DNA from: Phytophthora hibernalis
Lineage: Eukaryota > Oomycota > Peronosporomycetes > Peronosporales > Peronosporaceae
DNA length: 64,000 bases
Direction of reading: 5' to 3'
Assembly: GCA_012656075.1 (NCBI GenBank)
Contig: JAAKBF010000014.1
Location: 682,001-746,000, forward strand
Shown: positions 33,601 through 44,090 of the stretch, piece after piece
Layout of the letters: every line of letters starts with the position of its first letter
Numbering within the stretch: the first letter of the stretch is position 1
Translations under genes and position numbers: made by a program
The notes under the pieces: model-generated
Database searches by the model: none
Seen by the model: only the letters and a program-made list of their open reading frames with translations
Told to the model about the DNA's origin: nothing

Positions 33601-36006
33601 GATTAGATGACAAGTCTCCGAGTGATACGAAAGCGACGTCACCTAGATGTCGTCACACGGATTGTTGGAGTAGGTCCCGCCCTATTCAACAACGCTAAGG
33701 GACGGTGAAAGCCGTACTAATGGAGCGCGGGTGTATATTCTCGTGAGTCTGGGATTAGATGACAAGTCTCCGGGCGACACGGAAGCGCTGTCACCTGGAT
33801 GTCGTCACACGGATTGTTGGAGTAGGTCCCGCCCTATTCAACAACGCTAAGGGACGGTGAAAGCCGTACTAATGGAGCGCGGGTGTATATTCTCGTGAGT
33901 CTGGGATTAGATGACAAGTCTCCGGGCAACACGGAAGCGATTTCACCTAGATGTCGTCACACGGATGGTTCGAGTAGGTCCCGCCCTATTCAACAACGCT
34001 AAGGGACGGTGAAAGCCGTACTAATGGAGCGCGGGTGTATATTCTCGTGAGTGTGGGATTTGATGACAAGTCTCCGGGCAACACGGAAGCGCTGTCACCT
34101 AGATGTCCTCACACGGATGGTTCGAGTAGGTCCCGCCCTATTCAACAACGCTAAGGGACGGTGAAAGCCGTACTAATGGAGCGCGGGTGTATATTCTCGT
34201 GAGTCTGGGATTAGATGACAAGTCTCCGGGCGACACGGAAGCGACGTCACCTAGATGTCGTCACACGGATTGTTGGAGTAGGTCCGCCCTATTCAACAAC
34301 GCTAAGGGACAGTGAAAGCCGTACTAATGGAGCGCGGGTGTATATTCTCGTGAGTCTGGGATTAGATGACAAGTCTCCGGGCGACACGGAAGCGACGTCA
34401 CCTAGATGTCGTCACACGGATTGTTGGAGTAGGTCCCGCCCTATTCAACAACGCTAAAGGACAGTGAAAGCAGTACTAATGGAGCGCGGGTGTATATTCT
34501 CGTGAGTCTGGGATTAGATGACAAGTCTCCGGGCAACACGGAAGCGCTGTCACCTAGATGTCGTCACACGGATTGTTGGAGTAGGTCCCGCCCTATTCAA
34601 CAACGCTAAGGGACGGTGAAAGCCGTACGAATGGAGCGCGGGTGTATATTCTCGTGAGTCTGGGATTAGATGACAAGTCTCCGGGCGACACGGAAGCGAC
34701 GTCACCTAGATGTCGTCACACGGATTGTTGGAGTAGGTCCCGCCCTATTCAACAACGCTAAGGGACGGTGAAAGCCGTACTAATGGAGCGCGGGTGTATA
34801 TTCTCGTGAGTCTGGGATTAGATGACAAGTCTCCGGGCAACACGGAAGCGATGTCACCTAGATGTCGTCACACGGATGGTTCAGTAGGTCCCGCCCTATT
34901 CAACAACGCTAAGGGACAGTGAAAGCCGTACTAATGGAGCGCGGGTGTATATTCTCGTGAGTGTGGGATTTGATGACAAGTCTCCGGGCGACACGGAAGC
35001 GATGTCACCTGGATGTCGTCACACGGATTGTTGGAGTATGTCCCGCCCTATTCAACAACGCTAAGGGACGGTGAAAGCCGTACTAATGGAGCGCGGGAGT
35101 ATATTCTAGTGAGTCTGGATTAGATGACTAGTCTCCGGGCGACACGGAAGCGATGTCACGTTGCAGTCGTCACACGGATTGTTGGAGTAGGTCCCGCCCT
35201 ATTCAACATCGCTAAGGGACGGTGAAAGCCGTACTAATGGAGCGCGGGTGTATATTCTCGTGAGTGTGGGATTTGATGACAAGTCTCCGGGCGACACGGA
35301 AGCGATGTCACCAAGATGTCGTCACACGGATGGTTCGAGTAGGTCTTGCCCTATTCAACAACGCTAAAGGACGGTGAAAGCCGTACTAATGGAGCGCGGG
35401 TGTATATTCTCGTGAGTCTGAGATTAGATGACAAGTCTCCGGGCAACACGGAAGCGCTGTCACCTAGATGTCGTCACACGGATTGTTGGAGTAGGTCCCG
35501 CCCTATTCAACAACGCTAAGGGACGGTGAAAGCCGTACTAATGGAGCGCGGGTGTATATTCTAGTGAGTCTGGGATTTGATGACAAGTCTCCGGGCAACA
35601 CGGAAGCGACGTCACCTAGATGTCGTCACACGGATTGTTGGAGTAGGTCCCGCCCTATTCAACAACGCTAAGGGACGGTGAAAGCCGTACTAATGGAGCG
35701 CGGGTGTATATTCTCGTGAGTCTGGGATTAGATGACAAGTCTCCGGGCAACACGGAAGCGATGTCACCTAGATGTCGTCACACGGATTGTTGGAGTAGGT
35801 CCCACCTTATTCAGCAACACTAAGGGACGGTGAAAACCGTACTAATGGAGCGCGGGTGTATATTCTCGTGAGTCTGGGATTAGATGACAAGTCTCCGGGG
35901 ACACGGAAGCGATGTCACCTAGATGTCGTCACACGGATGGTTCGAGTAGGACCCGCCCTATTCAGCAACGCTAAGGGACGGTGAAAACCGGACCCGCCCT
36001 ATTCAG
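27616..36006. repeat. Satellite B: 152-bp tandem repeat, about 55 copies
   Basis: Each unit begins CGCTAAGGGACGGTGAAAG and ends CCGCCCTATTCAACAA; starts at 27616, 27768, 27920 and so on give a 152-bp period. It abuts satellite A with no spacer. The variant GTCTTGCCC occurs at 28661, 29269, 29877 and 30485, exactly 608 bp (4 units) apart. A block carrying several private variants recurs 2,277 bp later (see separate entry). The last two or three units (35.8-36.0 kb) are diverged and the final one is internally deleted before joining the polymerase pseudogene. Two 80-codon open frames inside it come from single-base deletions, not genes. Confidence 0.95.
32178..35680. repeat. Segmental duplication inside satellite B, 2,277-bp offset
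   Basis: Private variants repeat at a constant distance: GGTTCAGTAG (a lost G) at 32601 and 34878; the AGTATATT variant unit at 32821 and 35098; GTCTTGCCC at 33066 and 35343. The offset equals 15 units minus 3 bp. The two copies have since gained private differences, for example GGTCCGCCC near 34283. Confidence 0.85.
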
Positions 36007-39000
36007 CCTGACCACTCATCCTTGAAAAACCAGTCGTACGGCGATCAAATTTAGCTACCTCAGTGTTGTAGTCACGCGGGAACCACTCGTACTTGTGTTG
36101 CTTGAAGTGGTCACGTAATTCAGGTTTGATGCAGCTCTGAAACGGTTTTCACAGCTAAAAGCGATGTATGCACTATCCGTGTCCATTTCCTGGTACTGGA
36201 TGTCGCTACGCTCGAAATATGTATCAATGAAGTCGTAGTAGAACTGTAGCATTCTTAGCTTGGCTAGCTGGTAAATAGCAATACTCAGATGGATAAAAAA
36301 TTGTTTTTGATGCGCCGTTTCTTCATAGTGATCTCAGCAGCATCGTTCAGCTCATCGAGTCCATGGAACGCGAAGTGCTCGACACGTGCTTTGATTGCAG
36401 CGTCATCTGATTCGTACTTGATCTTCTTGTGCTTTGTCTTATCCATACCCGACCGCCCGAAAGCACTGTTGCCCACAAGTTTCATGATCCCCGCAATCAT
36501 TGCCTTAGACGTATCAACGTCACCCTCTCGTCGTGCGTTGGACACAGCATCCATAAATGGAGAGAACGCCTTGTGAGAGCTAGCCTTAATGAAGCTGTAG
36601 GCCTTGGTGACCTCCATACCGTGAGCAAGATACCACTTAAGCAACGGAGCTTAAATGAGGATTTCTCGCCAAAGTAGCTGCCAATTAGTTTGCGGACAGG
36701 CTTTGCGCGACCCGATTCTCTAGAAAGGTTGTAGTCATACATATGCGAGCCAATGATGTTTTGGTCTTCACAATCGATTACAGTGTTGAAAATGGGAGTT
36801 ATCTCGCTGAAATACTCTTTCAGGTGTTCTGGTGTTCGAATATCACACTCAAGGAAGCCAAAGATCTTGTCGTTATTGATATCATCGATTATACCATCAT
36901 AAGCCTCAATAGTGGTCAGTCGCCCGCATGGCATATCATTACCAAGGGCCCAAAGGTACAAAGTATTGGCATCGTATCCAATGATCTTTTTACACATCTT
37001 GTTACCGCTAATCTTGGTCTTGTTGCGCTTAGAGTAGCGATTGAAAATAATTGATGGTCCTCCAGCTATGTTAGCTTTCATCTTACCATAGATCTCGGAT
37101 TCCTCCTTATCAATGCTAAACACGAGACGGTCCGAGTTAAAGTCGAGAAGCTTCTTATATCGGAAGCCACTGAGGGACATATCCTTGCGAGCGACATTGC
37201 ACTCGATGCAACTGATCAAAATATTTCCGTCGATATGACCTAGCTTGTTGTTCACTCGGTCGGCTGAAGCTGTACCTGCTGATAGCTGACAGTAGCAAAG
37301 ACCGCATAAGTACTTCTGCTGCTTGAGTAGATTGTTCAGATAAACGATAGTCATGTCAAACTCCCGATTAACATTCGCATCCTGAGTCTTGTATCCACTC
37401 ATGCGCTTAGCCTGGAATCTAAACGCTTCAGCCGGCTCTCTGCTCCGCTTTTTAAGATTGTCAAAGCAGATCTGATACATAACTTTCTCCTCAAGCCTAG
37501 TAAAGATACGCCGTCGGCAAACATATCTAGCTCAAACCGCTTGAACAGTTCACGCTGGGCCTTGATTGTCTTGATGAATGGAACCACATCTAAGTTGTTG
37601 TACCAAATGAGTAAGTCTTTGATAGATTCCAACTCATAGTGCTTTCACACGAACTTTACTCGCTCGTAGTCCGCATTGCTGATGCTAGTGCCACGTAGCG
37701 CACTGTTGAAAGCTGACTTAGGAGGGATCATGAACTGGTTTAGCACCTCAAAGGATTGGATGTGCTCGTAGGGGAAGAGTCCCTTGCCAAGGCCACAGAC
37801 GCAACGTATTTTGTCATCACACTTGCAGCCATCGAGATACGTAGTAAGATACTTGTCATAGCTTGTACCAGCCGGGACGTAGTTAGTAATATCCAGGGTT
37901 TTCATGTCGTCCGTGGCGATGCACATGTAGCTAGGGTTCTTAAAAACAGATTTGATATTATCGGTGCCAATGACAGCAAACATATCGTTCTTGATGATAT
38001 TGATATCGTAACGGCCACTGTTAAAGCCAAATACTGGCACCTGATCGAGTTGCTGCTTGATTTTGCTATAATGCGTTCTCTGCTTACCAAAATCGATGAC
38101 GTTGTGGAAATCAAAGAAGCTGGAATATTTGCCTTCCTGAATCCAGCTATCTATATCACTCATAGTGTACCTGTGTGATAAATCTACGTTTGGGATCTTC
38201 GTGCCAGTTAAACCGTGTGCGTTGATAAGCTTACGCAGAAGTGTTTCATACTTATTTACGTTGTATCTTCAAACCAATGTCGCGAATACAATTAATCTGT
38301 AAGCAACGTCTTCGGGTCATCATTTACAAAGCAACGCACCTCCTCCGTTAAGCTATCTGGTACCGAGACAGAGACTGGAATATCCTCGTTTGTGAAGACA
38401 GTTCTCTTTCCGCTCTGTACCATTGTCGGCTTGAGAATGGCTTCAAAATCATAAACTATAAAATGGTCAAGATATTGACCAATACCCTTCATCAAGTACT
38501 TCATGAGCAGAGATTTAACGGTATTCTGGAGTGGTTTGTAGATGATTGCTTCAGCTGGGAAGCTCTCCATATTTATGAACTCGCACTGGTTCCTTTTATG
38601 ATGTTTTAGCTTGTAAGAACTTATAAATATCATTTCACATTTCTGGCATTGACATTTACTCTGAAGTATATTAACATCTTTGATATATAGAGCGAGGTTT
38701 GCGTGAAATAGAATGTTTATTGGTTCATATGCTTTGTCCGATGAGCGAATGCAGTCCGCTTTACCGCTATCGACATCCATTGAATAAACATTTATGCTCA
38801 GTTGGAAGCATTCCTCTAACTCATCGAGCTGAAGGAGATCGATCGGTTTGAAATGGCGAAAGAGACTAAGACTGTAGCTAATATTTTAGTAAGAGCAGTA
38901 GCGCTTGAATGCTGTCTTCACCAGAGCCTGAATGAATCGTGGGTCTTTCTTATCTCCTGACTGTTTGTGGTCAGCAATACAATGGAAGACACACTTATTG

Positions 39001-39262
39001 TTCGTCTTAGGGAAGTTGATTACATGCTTGTTGTCGCGGATGATCTTGGGAATGACAGCCTGACTATCTCCAAGAACATGTTCGCGGTGATAGATGAAAA
39101 TTCTAAATCCAGTAATAGCTTTTAGCTTGTATCCACTCGATGGGTATTTAAGCTTATCAGCTGACTCCATCGACCTAATCTCGGAAATGACCTTCTTACG
39201 AATGTCTGCCTTACTATTGATTGCAACGGGTCTCTCAAATGCAGCCGTGTTTTCAATGTTAG
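36007..39262 (-). pseudogene. Viral/Polinton-type family-B DNA polymerase, main part (3' end lost to satellite)
   Basis: The minus strand reads, 5' to 3': NFPKTNNKCVFHCIADH (about 39000); a C2H2-like CQKCEMIFISSYKLKHHK (about 38640); exonuclease motif I in HFIVYDFEAILKP (about 38460); exo II-like VFGFNSGRYDINII (about 38030); GTSYDKYLTTY (about 37850); an HNH-like zinc module (37180-37310); palm motif A IIGYDANTLYLWALGN (about 36970); motif B KLVGNSAFGRSGMDKTK (about 36460); motif C MDTDSAYIAFS (about 36170). Past motif C the frame shifts (LRDHFKQHKYEWFPRD, about 36110-36070) and is cut at 36006 by satellite B. Several frame breaks (about 36500-36660, 37490, 37640, 38180-38290, 38800-38880). 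Markedly AT-rich against its neighbours. Known for giant-virus-like and Maverick/Polinton elements. Confidence 0.8.
37180..37310 (-). other. HNH-like zinc module embedded in the polymerase
   Basis: The reading contains CGLC, then about 14 residues, DRVNNKLGHIDGN and SCIECNVARK. This is the C-x2-C ... D-x-x-N-x-x-x-G-H-x-x-x-N ... C-x2-C-N pattern of HNH/EndoVII-type nucleases. It lies between the exonuclease part and palm motif A. Whether it cuts DNA cannot be told. Confidence 0.6.
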
Positions 39263-39566
39263 TGTAACGGGGTACACCGACGTGTACACAAGTTACATAA
39301 AGAGTGACATTTGTCACTCTTTAGAGTCCATGGTACATTGTACCGGTTGGCTGTGAGCCAACCATGGACGCTCTTTAGCTTTTACTAAAGATGACTTAGA
39401 TTTTGTATGCTACAAGCTTAACTCAGCTATAAAATATATTCAGTCTTTATCTTGCTATCAAACCCTCAGACAGTTCCCTTAGGCCGGGAACTGTGAACTT
39501 ATCGTTCACTGAGAGCCTTTGCTCTCTTACGCTTCCTCAAGGCAAGGTGCTGTGTGACCCAGTCAC
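39263..39566 (+). repeat. 5' LTR
   Basis: 304 bp, starting TGTAACGGGG and ending around CAGTCAC. Near-identical to 43788-44090. Confidence 0.9.
39428..39436 (+). promoter_or_regulatory. Possible TATA element in the LTR
   Basis: TATAAAATA lies about two thirds into the LTR, a plausible position for driving the element's transcript. The same word is in the 3' LTR near 43953. Confidence 0.35.
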
Positions 39567-39585
39567 ACTTGGTAGCACTTGCAGT
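39567..39585 (+). other. Possible tRNA primer-binding site
   Basis: TGGTAGCACTTG begins 3-4 bases after the 5' LTR. The same word follows the LTR at 21268, supporting a common primer. I did not assign the tRNA. Confidence 0.5.
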
Positions 39586-39649
39586 CAATCTCGCGCCTAC
39601 GCGGGTAGATTGAACTACCTGATCCTCTGTGATCTCAAGGAGTGAGTCA

Positions 39650-40575
39650 CGATGGACCGCAGTGAGTTTCCTCACTTGACGACTCGCAGTTTGAGTCTGT
39701 TCGGAAGATTGGAGGCAACTTCGGATAAGATGTCCTCCGAGGCTTGGTATCGGCAACACCAGCCGAGCAAGAAGAACGTGTGGCTGCGTTCGACGCATAC
39801 GAGCGTGAGCTCGTCGCGCATGTGCAGGGAATCCTGTAGGCCTCTATGGCCAAGCCGAAGCCGGTCCAGCCGAAGCCTTTAAGGCTGACCGTGCCTCCGT
39901 TTGAAGGGAAGGAAGGTGAAAACCTTCACTTCTGGATCCGAGAGGTTGATATCGCCATGCGGGCCGGTCTCATCTCGGATCAGGAACTTTGCGTTGCGTT
40001 CGCGTTGTCCAACCTTGGCGGTCGTGCCAAGAACTGGGCTTTTCGCATCCTGGGCACAGTTGTGCGAGCAGCTTCGAGCTGTTTTCCTGCCCGAGAACGA
40101 TGCGTTTCGCCAACGCTCACGCTTCCTCGCCTGTAAGCAAGGGAAACGTGAGTTGTACGAGTACGTACAAGAGCTGCGCACGTTGGCGTCGTCTCTGGTT
40201 GAAACCCCTTGGCTGAAGACGTCAAGACGACAGTCTTCATGGACGGATTGAAGGTCGGTTATGCGCACACGCAGCTGTTCCGTGTGCATGGAGGAGGCGA
40301 TTAAGCTCACCCTCCAAGAAGAGTACAGTCATAAGCAGGCTGTCACTTCGGTTGTTGCACCAGTTGTCGTCGTGGACAACGAGCCAGAGCCCATGGACTT
40401 GAGCTCTACTGAGATGAGTTCGGTCCGCTGCTATACATGCGGCGGACTGGGACACTACCAACGAGTGTGTCCCTCGACTGGAGTGGTAAAGAAACCATTC
40501 CCGAAAGCTCAAGGGCCTAGCGGTCGCTGGCGCAAGCCGCGGCCGTCTGGTCAAGGATACCCCGGCCACCAGTAG
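39650..40575 (+). pseudogene. Gypsy-type gag with CCHC zinc knuckle, frameshifted
   Basis: Gag forms the capsid and nucleocapsid of LTR retroelements. It starts MDRSEFPHLTTRSL; after a frame change it continues MAKPKPVQPKPLRLTVPPFE (39846), GENLHFWIREVDIAMRAGLI and FALSNLGGRAKNWAFR. It then shifts frame (about 40050) to FLACKQGKRELYEYVQEL and shifts again (about 40200-40250) to TVFMDGLKVGYARTQLF, EEAIKLTLQEEYSHKQA and the zinc knuckle CYTCGGLGHYQRVCP (40432-40476), ending at TAG 40575. At least three single-base frame changes in an otherwise young element suggest it was copied as a defective RNA, or that some are sequence errors. Confidence 0.8.
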
Positions 40576-40577
40576 TG

Positions 40578-41570
40578 GTGGGGAAGACCCGAGTCTTCGT
40601 GACGGGTGCGCGGTCGGCGCGCACCGCGAAGGCTTTGCGGGTGAGGGACTTTGTGTCTCGAGTTGGCGAAGAGCAACGCTTGGTTGCTGATAGTACACGC
40701 GAGTGTACGGGGGTGAATATCCCTTGAAGTTTCGATACTGGGGCGTCAAATGATGTTGTGCGCCGCCTGGGTATTGCCAACGCTATATGCGAGGGTATGG
40801 CATTGGTCTGTATAGACCTGGTTGTCACAGGCTCACAACATTAAACCGTACGTGGTTGCGAATACGTACGATGGGTTCGCAGTGCAAGGGACGCACGCAC
40901 CCTTGAGCCGTAGTGGGCTAGCCGGCCTCCAGGTTCTGACAGAGCATTGGTGAGTAATGTTCCCACCTCTGTCCAGAACAGAGGCTCCCATGGACGCCGG
41001 TGGAATACAATGGAGGCCTCTGTTGCTAACGAACCTGCAACAAGCCCAAGGGTCATTGATGTCTCAAGACCCGCGAGGTAAGATGCAATGCCAGCATCTT
41101 CCCGCGCACCAAGTCGTCGCCGTACGGACATCGACGGAGTCCGTGAAGGACGACGTCCGTCTACAAGAGGACGTAAGCCTACGTGAGACCGGAGAGGTCG
41201 AACCGTGGCCAGCGCCGAGGTTGCTAGAGGCACCTCTAGTGTGGGTAACAAAGTTCCACACGGGCCGGTACAGGCTCCAGACGCTGTACCAAGACAAGTT
41301 ACGGCTGTGGGTAACACATGACCACGCCAAGAGTCCCGACACGATGTCAGGACTGAAGCTCCAGGAAGAAGCTCTGAGTCAACGACGAATCCTTCGGCGC
41401 CGCCGCCAGAAGAATGTTATCACATCTTCGACGGCATGACTGGCCGCAAAGTCACGTCCGGGTCTGTCCAGTTGGAGGCCCTGCCGGAGATGTCGGATCT
41501 CCTGCATCTCGATGCTATGCAGAACGGCATGGCTCTAAGCCCAGCATGTGTGTGCCTGCAACACCAGTAG
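40578..41570 (+). pseudogene. Decayed protease and protease-RT linker of the gag-only element
   Basis: FDTGASNDVV near 40735 is a retropepsin active-site motif, followed by HNIKPYVVANTYDGFAVQGT (about 40850). The 40957-41439 frame (PLSRTEAPMDAGG, SLRETGEVEPW, MSGLKLQEEALSQRR) aligns with the linker of the minus-strand copy at 50706-51431. After FDGMTGRKVTSGSVQLEALP the coding signal stops around 41560, just where a full gypsy element would enter reverse transcriptase. Confidence 0.65.
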
Positions 41571-42405
41571 CACACATTGCTGTCAGTCGTCGCGCCGTAC
41601 GGTCTTCGACTGACATCTTGTTAATAAGCTCAACAGCAATGGTGGATTAAGTCCACGTGAGGTCGATAAGGCCAAGACCATGGTCAAGGCAGAAGTGCGT
41701 TACGCAACCTCTAGTGTGGGTAACCAAGTACCACATGGAGTCAAACAGGACTCTTGAAGCCTCCATCAATACGCCTCTGGACGTGGGTAACCAAGTTCCA
41801 CGTCCGGATGACCGTCGACGACGCCGTCGCCGGCACATGTCCGGTCTGGTCTTGTATCAAACCGGAGTCGCTACGAACGACTCGAGCAATGCTCCACAAG
41901 CATGGACTGCTCGATGGCGTACCTTGTGGTGAGGCCGTACGTGAACGTGGTGTCGACAAACGCAACGTCCCACCTCCCACTGGATCGGTACGTACTGTGC
42001 CACTGGACACACGGTCGCTCAGACGTAAACTGAAGAGGAAGTCGCCGGTTGCGCTTGCTGTGTGGGTACAATAGCTCCACACACCAAGGCGGGTAACATA
42101 GTTCCGCATAGAGCCATTATAGCTCGGAGAGGTGACGTCGGAATGATCTCACCTGGCGTGGGTAACATCGTTCCACGTCATGTCACGAAGACTCAAACTG
42201 CTGGCGAGCTGGTAGCATGCCAGTAGCGCTCGACACGGTCGCCCAGACCTAAACTGAAGAGGAAGACGCAAGTTGCGCTTCCTGTGTGGGTAACACAGTT
42301 CCACACACCAAGGCGGGTAACATAGTTCCCGCACGAGTCTTAACAACTCGGAAGAGGTGAGGCCGTTAAGACCTTACCTGACGTGGGTAACATCGATCCA
42401 TGTCA
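41238..42405 (+). repeat. Cluster of ten short imperfect palindromes (GTGGGTAAC-N3-GTTCCAC)
   Basis: Copies near 41238-41261, 41304-41326 (diverged), 41713-41738, 41779-41805, 42060-42085, 42087-42110, 42154-42180, 42283-42309, 42310-42334 and 42379-42405. The flanks of the core vary but remain complementary within each copy, e.g. GGACGTGG/CCACGTCC, TGTGTGG/CCACACA, AGGCGGG/CCGCAT. That covariation argues for selection or copying of a hairpin. Confidence 0.8.
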
Positions 42406-42440
42406 AGTCGCGCAGACTCAAACTGCTAGCGGTCTGGAAG
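42011..42440 (+). repeat. Imperfect tandem duplication, unit about 224 bp
   Basis: The word CGGTCGCYCAGAC.TAAACTG begins at 42012 and 42236, and the following 200 bp stay alignable in the same order (three palindromes each, then GACTCAAACTGCT). This explains six of the ten palindromes. Confidence 0.75.
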
Positions 42441-42540
42441 GTCGACCGGACACGGCTTTGGTCGTAAGAGGGGAGAGGCTCGGAAATACCTTTCCTCCCG
42501 AGTCTCAGTTGAGACTAGTTTCCTCACGGAAAGTGTTGCT

Positions 42541-43776
42541 GGTATGGTCCAACAACTGTGTGTACAATACGTGTACACAGACACGTACTCTGACCGAAAG
42601 GAAGACGAGTTATTACGTGGGTCGATGGAGGTCTTGTATCTTACAAATATGTACGCTACCTACCTACACTCGTCGTCGTGTTCGCAGGCTTTTATGCTTG
42701 CGGCACTTATGGTGGCCGTGGTACTTGCCGTATACGGCGTACCTCTGGTGTACGGGGTTCCGACCCTGTACGCCGTCGTGGTCGTGGACCTGTACACCGA
42801 CGTGGCGTACGTCTACGGGTCATTGAACCGAACGTCGATGTGATGTACGCCTACGTGGGCATGTACCTGTGTGCATATATGATCATCAGACAGCACGTAT
42901 ACGTGGTCATCAACCCGTACGCCGACGTGGTCACGAACGTTTAGGCCCACGTCACGTGACCATGGACCTGTATGCGGTCATGGATATCTAAATAACCGAG
43001 TGTCGTGCAGGCATGCACACACTCTGACCATGTCCTGGTCTGGGCGATGCGCGACGCAGTCGCCGATGCCGCGTTGACAGTGGTGAGTCCACCAGATAAC
43101 CCACCACAATGCTAGAAGTACCGTTGGGTACGTTGGTGTCGATGCCCGACACCGACGCGTCTTTGGTTTGGTACCCAAGACACGGGGAAGAGCTTGCGGC
43201 TCCACGCGGCACGCTCTAGGGTGCTAATAGAGGCCGTCGAATGACAACCTGAAGAATGGTGCTTCTATGCTATGGTAAATGCTTGACCTGAGCCCGTGTA
43301 CGGCCCCGAGGGTCCACTCGGGGTCGGCCGTGGCTAGCGTGACCAATACCGGGCTGCTATCATGCCAGGAGATGAGCTTCGAGCTCACTCCACGCTTGGG
43401 CTATGCGATAGCCTTCAAGGTGTAGCCCCGCGCGGGACAAACAAGACACACGAAGTGTCAGGAGGGCCCACGGGTCCTCCGCCGTGAACTGTAGGTGGTC
43501 GAGGAGGCCACCGCACGTTTGGATGATATTACATCCCGTGCCGAAGCACTAGACACTAGCTAGTGCCCAAGCCCAGGCCAACTATGCCCGTCGGCATTGC
43601 GGCCAACGTCGTCGCGAGTGCAAGAATGCAGCTCACAGTGTCCTCCGTGGACACAAGTCACTGTGTGACGGACGAGAGCGAGCGCCAGTCGTGCTTAGGC
43701 TGCGCCCGAGAATTGCCCTTTGGGTGTTCGAATTCTCTCACTTTTGATTGGAGAATCAGGTGTGATTCTCAGTTAA
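42541..43776 (+). other. Non-coding filler of the gag-only element
   Basis: Rich in TACG, GTACAC and GACGTGG words (42550-42960) with no recognisable protein, then unassigned DNA to the purine tract. Confidence 0.5.
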
Positions 43777-43787
43777 GTGGGGGAGGA
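43777..43787 (+). other. Polypurine tract
   Basis: GTGGGGGAGGA directly precedes the 3' LTR; the standard plus-strand primer position. Confidence 0.7.
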
Positions 43788-44090
43788 TGTAACGGGGTAC
43801 ACCGACGTGTACACAAGTTACATAAAGAGTGACATTTGTCACTCTTTAGAGTCCATGGTACATTGTACCGGTGGCTGTGAGCCAACCATGGACGCTCTTT
43901 AGCTTTTACTAAAGATGACTTAGATTTTGTATGCTACAAGCTTAACTCAGCTATAAAATATATTCAGTCTTTATCTTGCTATCAAACCCTCAGACAGTTC
44001 CCTTAGGCCGGGAACTGTGAACTTATCGTTCACTGAGAGCCTTTGCTCTCTTACGCTTCCTCAAGGCAAGGTGCTGTGTGACCCCGTCAC
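43788..44090 (+). repeat. 3' LTR
   Basis: 303 bp, near-identical to 39263-39566; ends CCCCGTCAC directly against the polymerase coding sequence. Confidence 0.9.

Larger units (their letters stand above)
39263..44090 (+). mobile_element. Young gag-only LTR retrotransposon (TR-GAG type) nested in the polymerase gene
   Basis: Terminal repeats 39263-39566 and 43788-44090 differ by one indel (GGTTGGC versus GGTGGC) and one substitution near the 3' end, so insertion was recent. Inside are a primer-site-like TGGTAGCACTTG (39570), gag, a protease/linker remnant, a long non-coding filler with clustered palindromes, and a purine tract GTGGGGGAGGA (43777-43787). No reverse transcriptase, RNase H or integrase is encoded, so it must have moved using enzymes from a relative. 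No matching 5-bp target duplication is visible at the ends. Confidence 0.85.

Noticed and set aside
32090..34457. Two 80-codon open frames within satellite B
   Set aside because: They arise where a one-base deletion in a 152-bp unit removes a stop; they read the satellite twice over and match no protein.
25262..36006. CRISPR array
   Set aside because: Units are 173 and 152 bp with no unique spacers, in a eukaryotic sequence; these are satellites.
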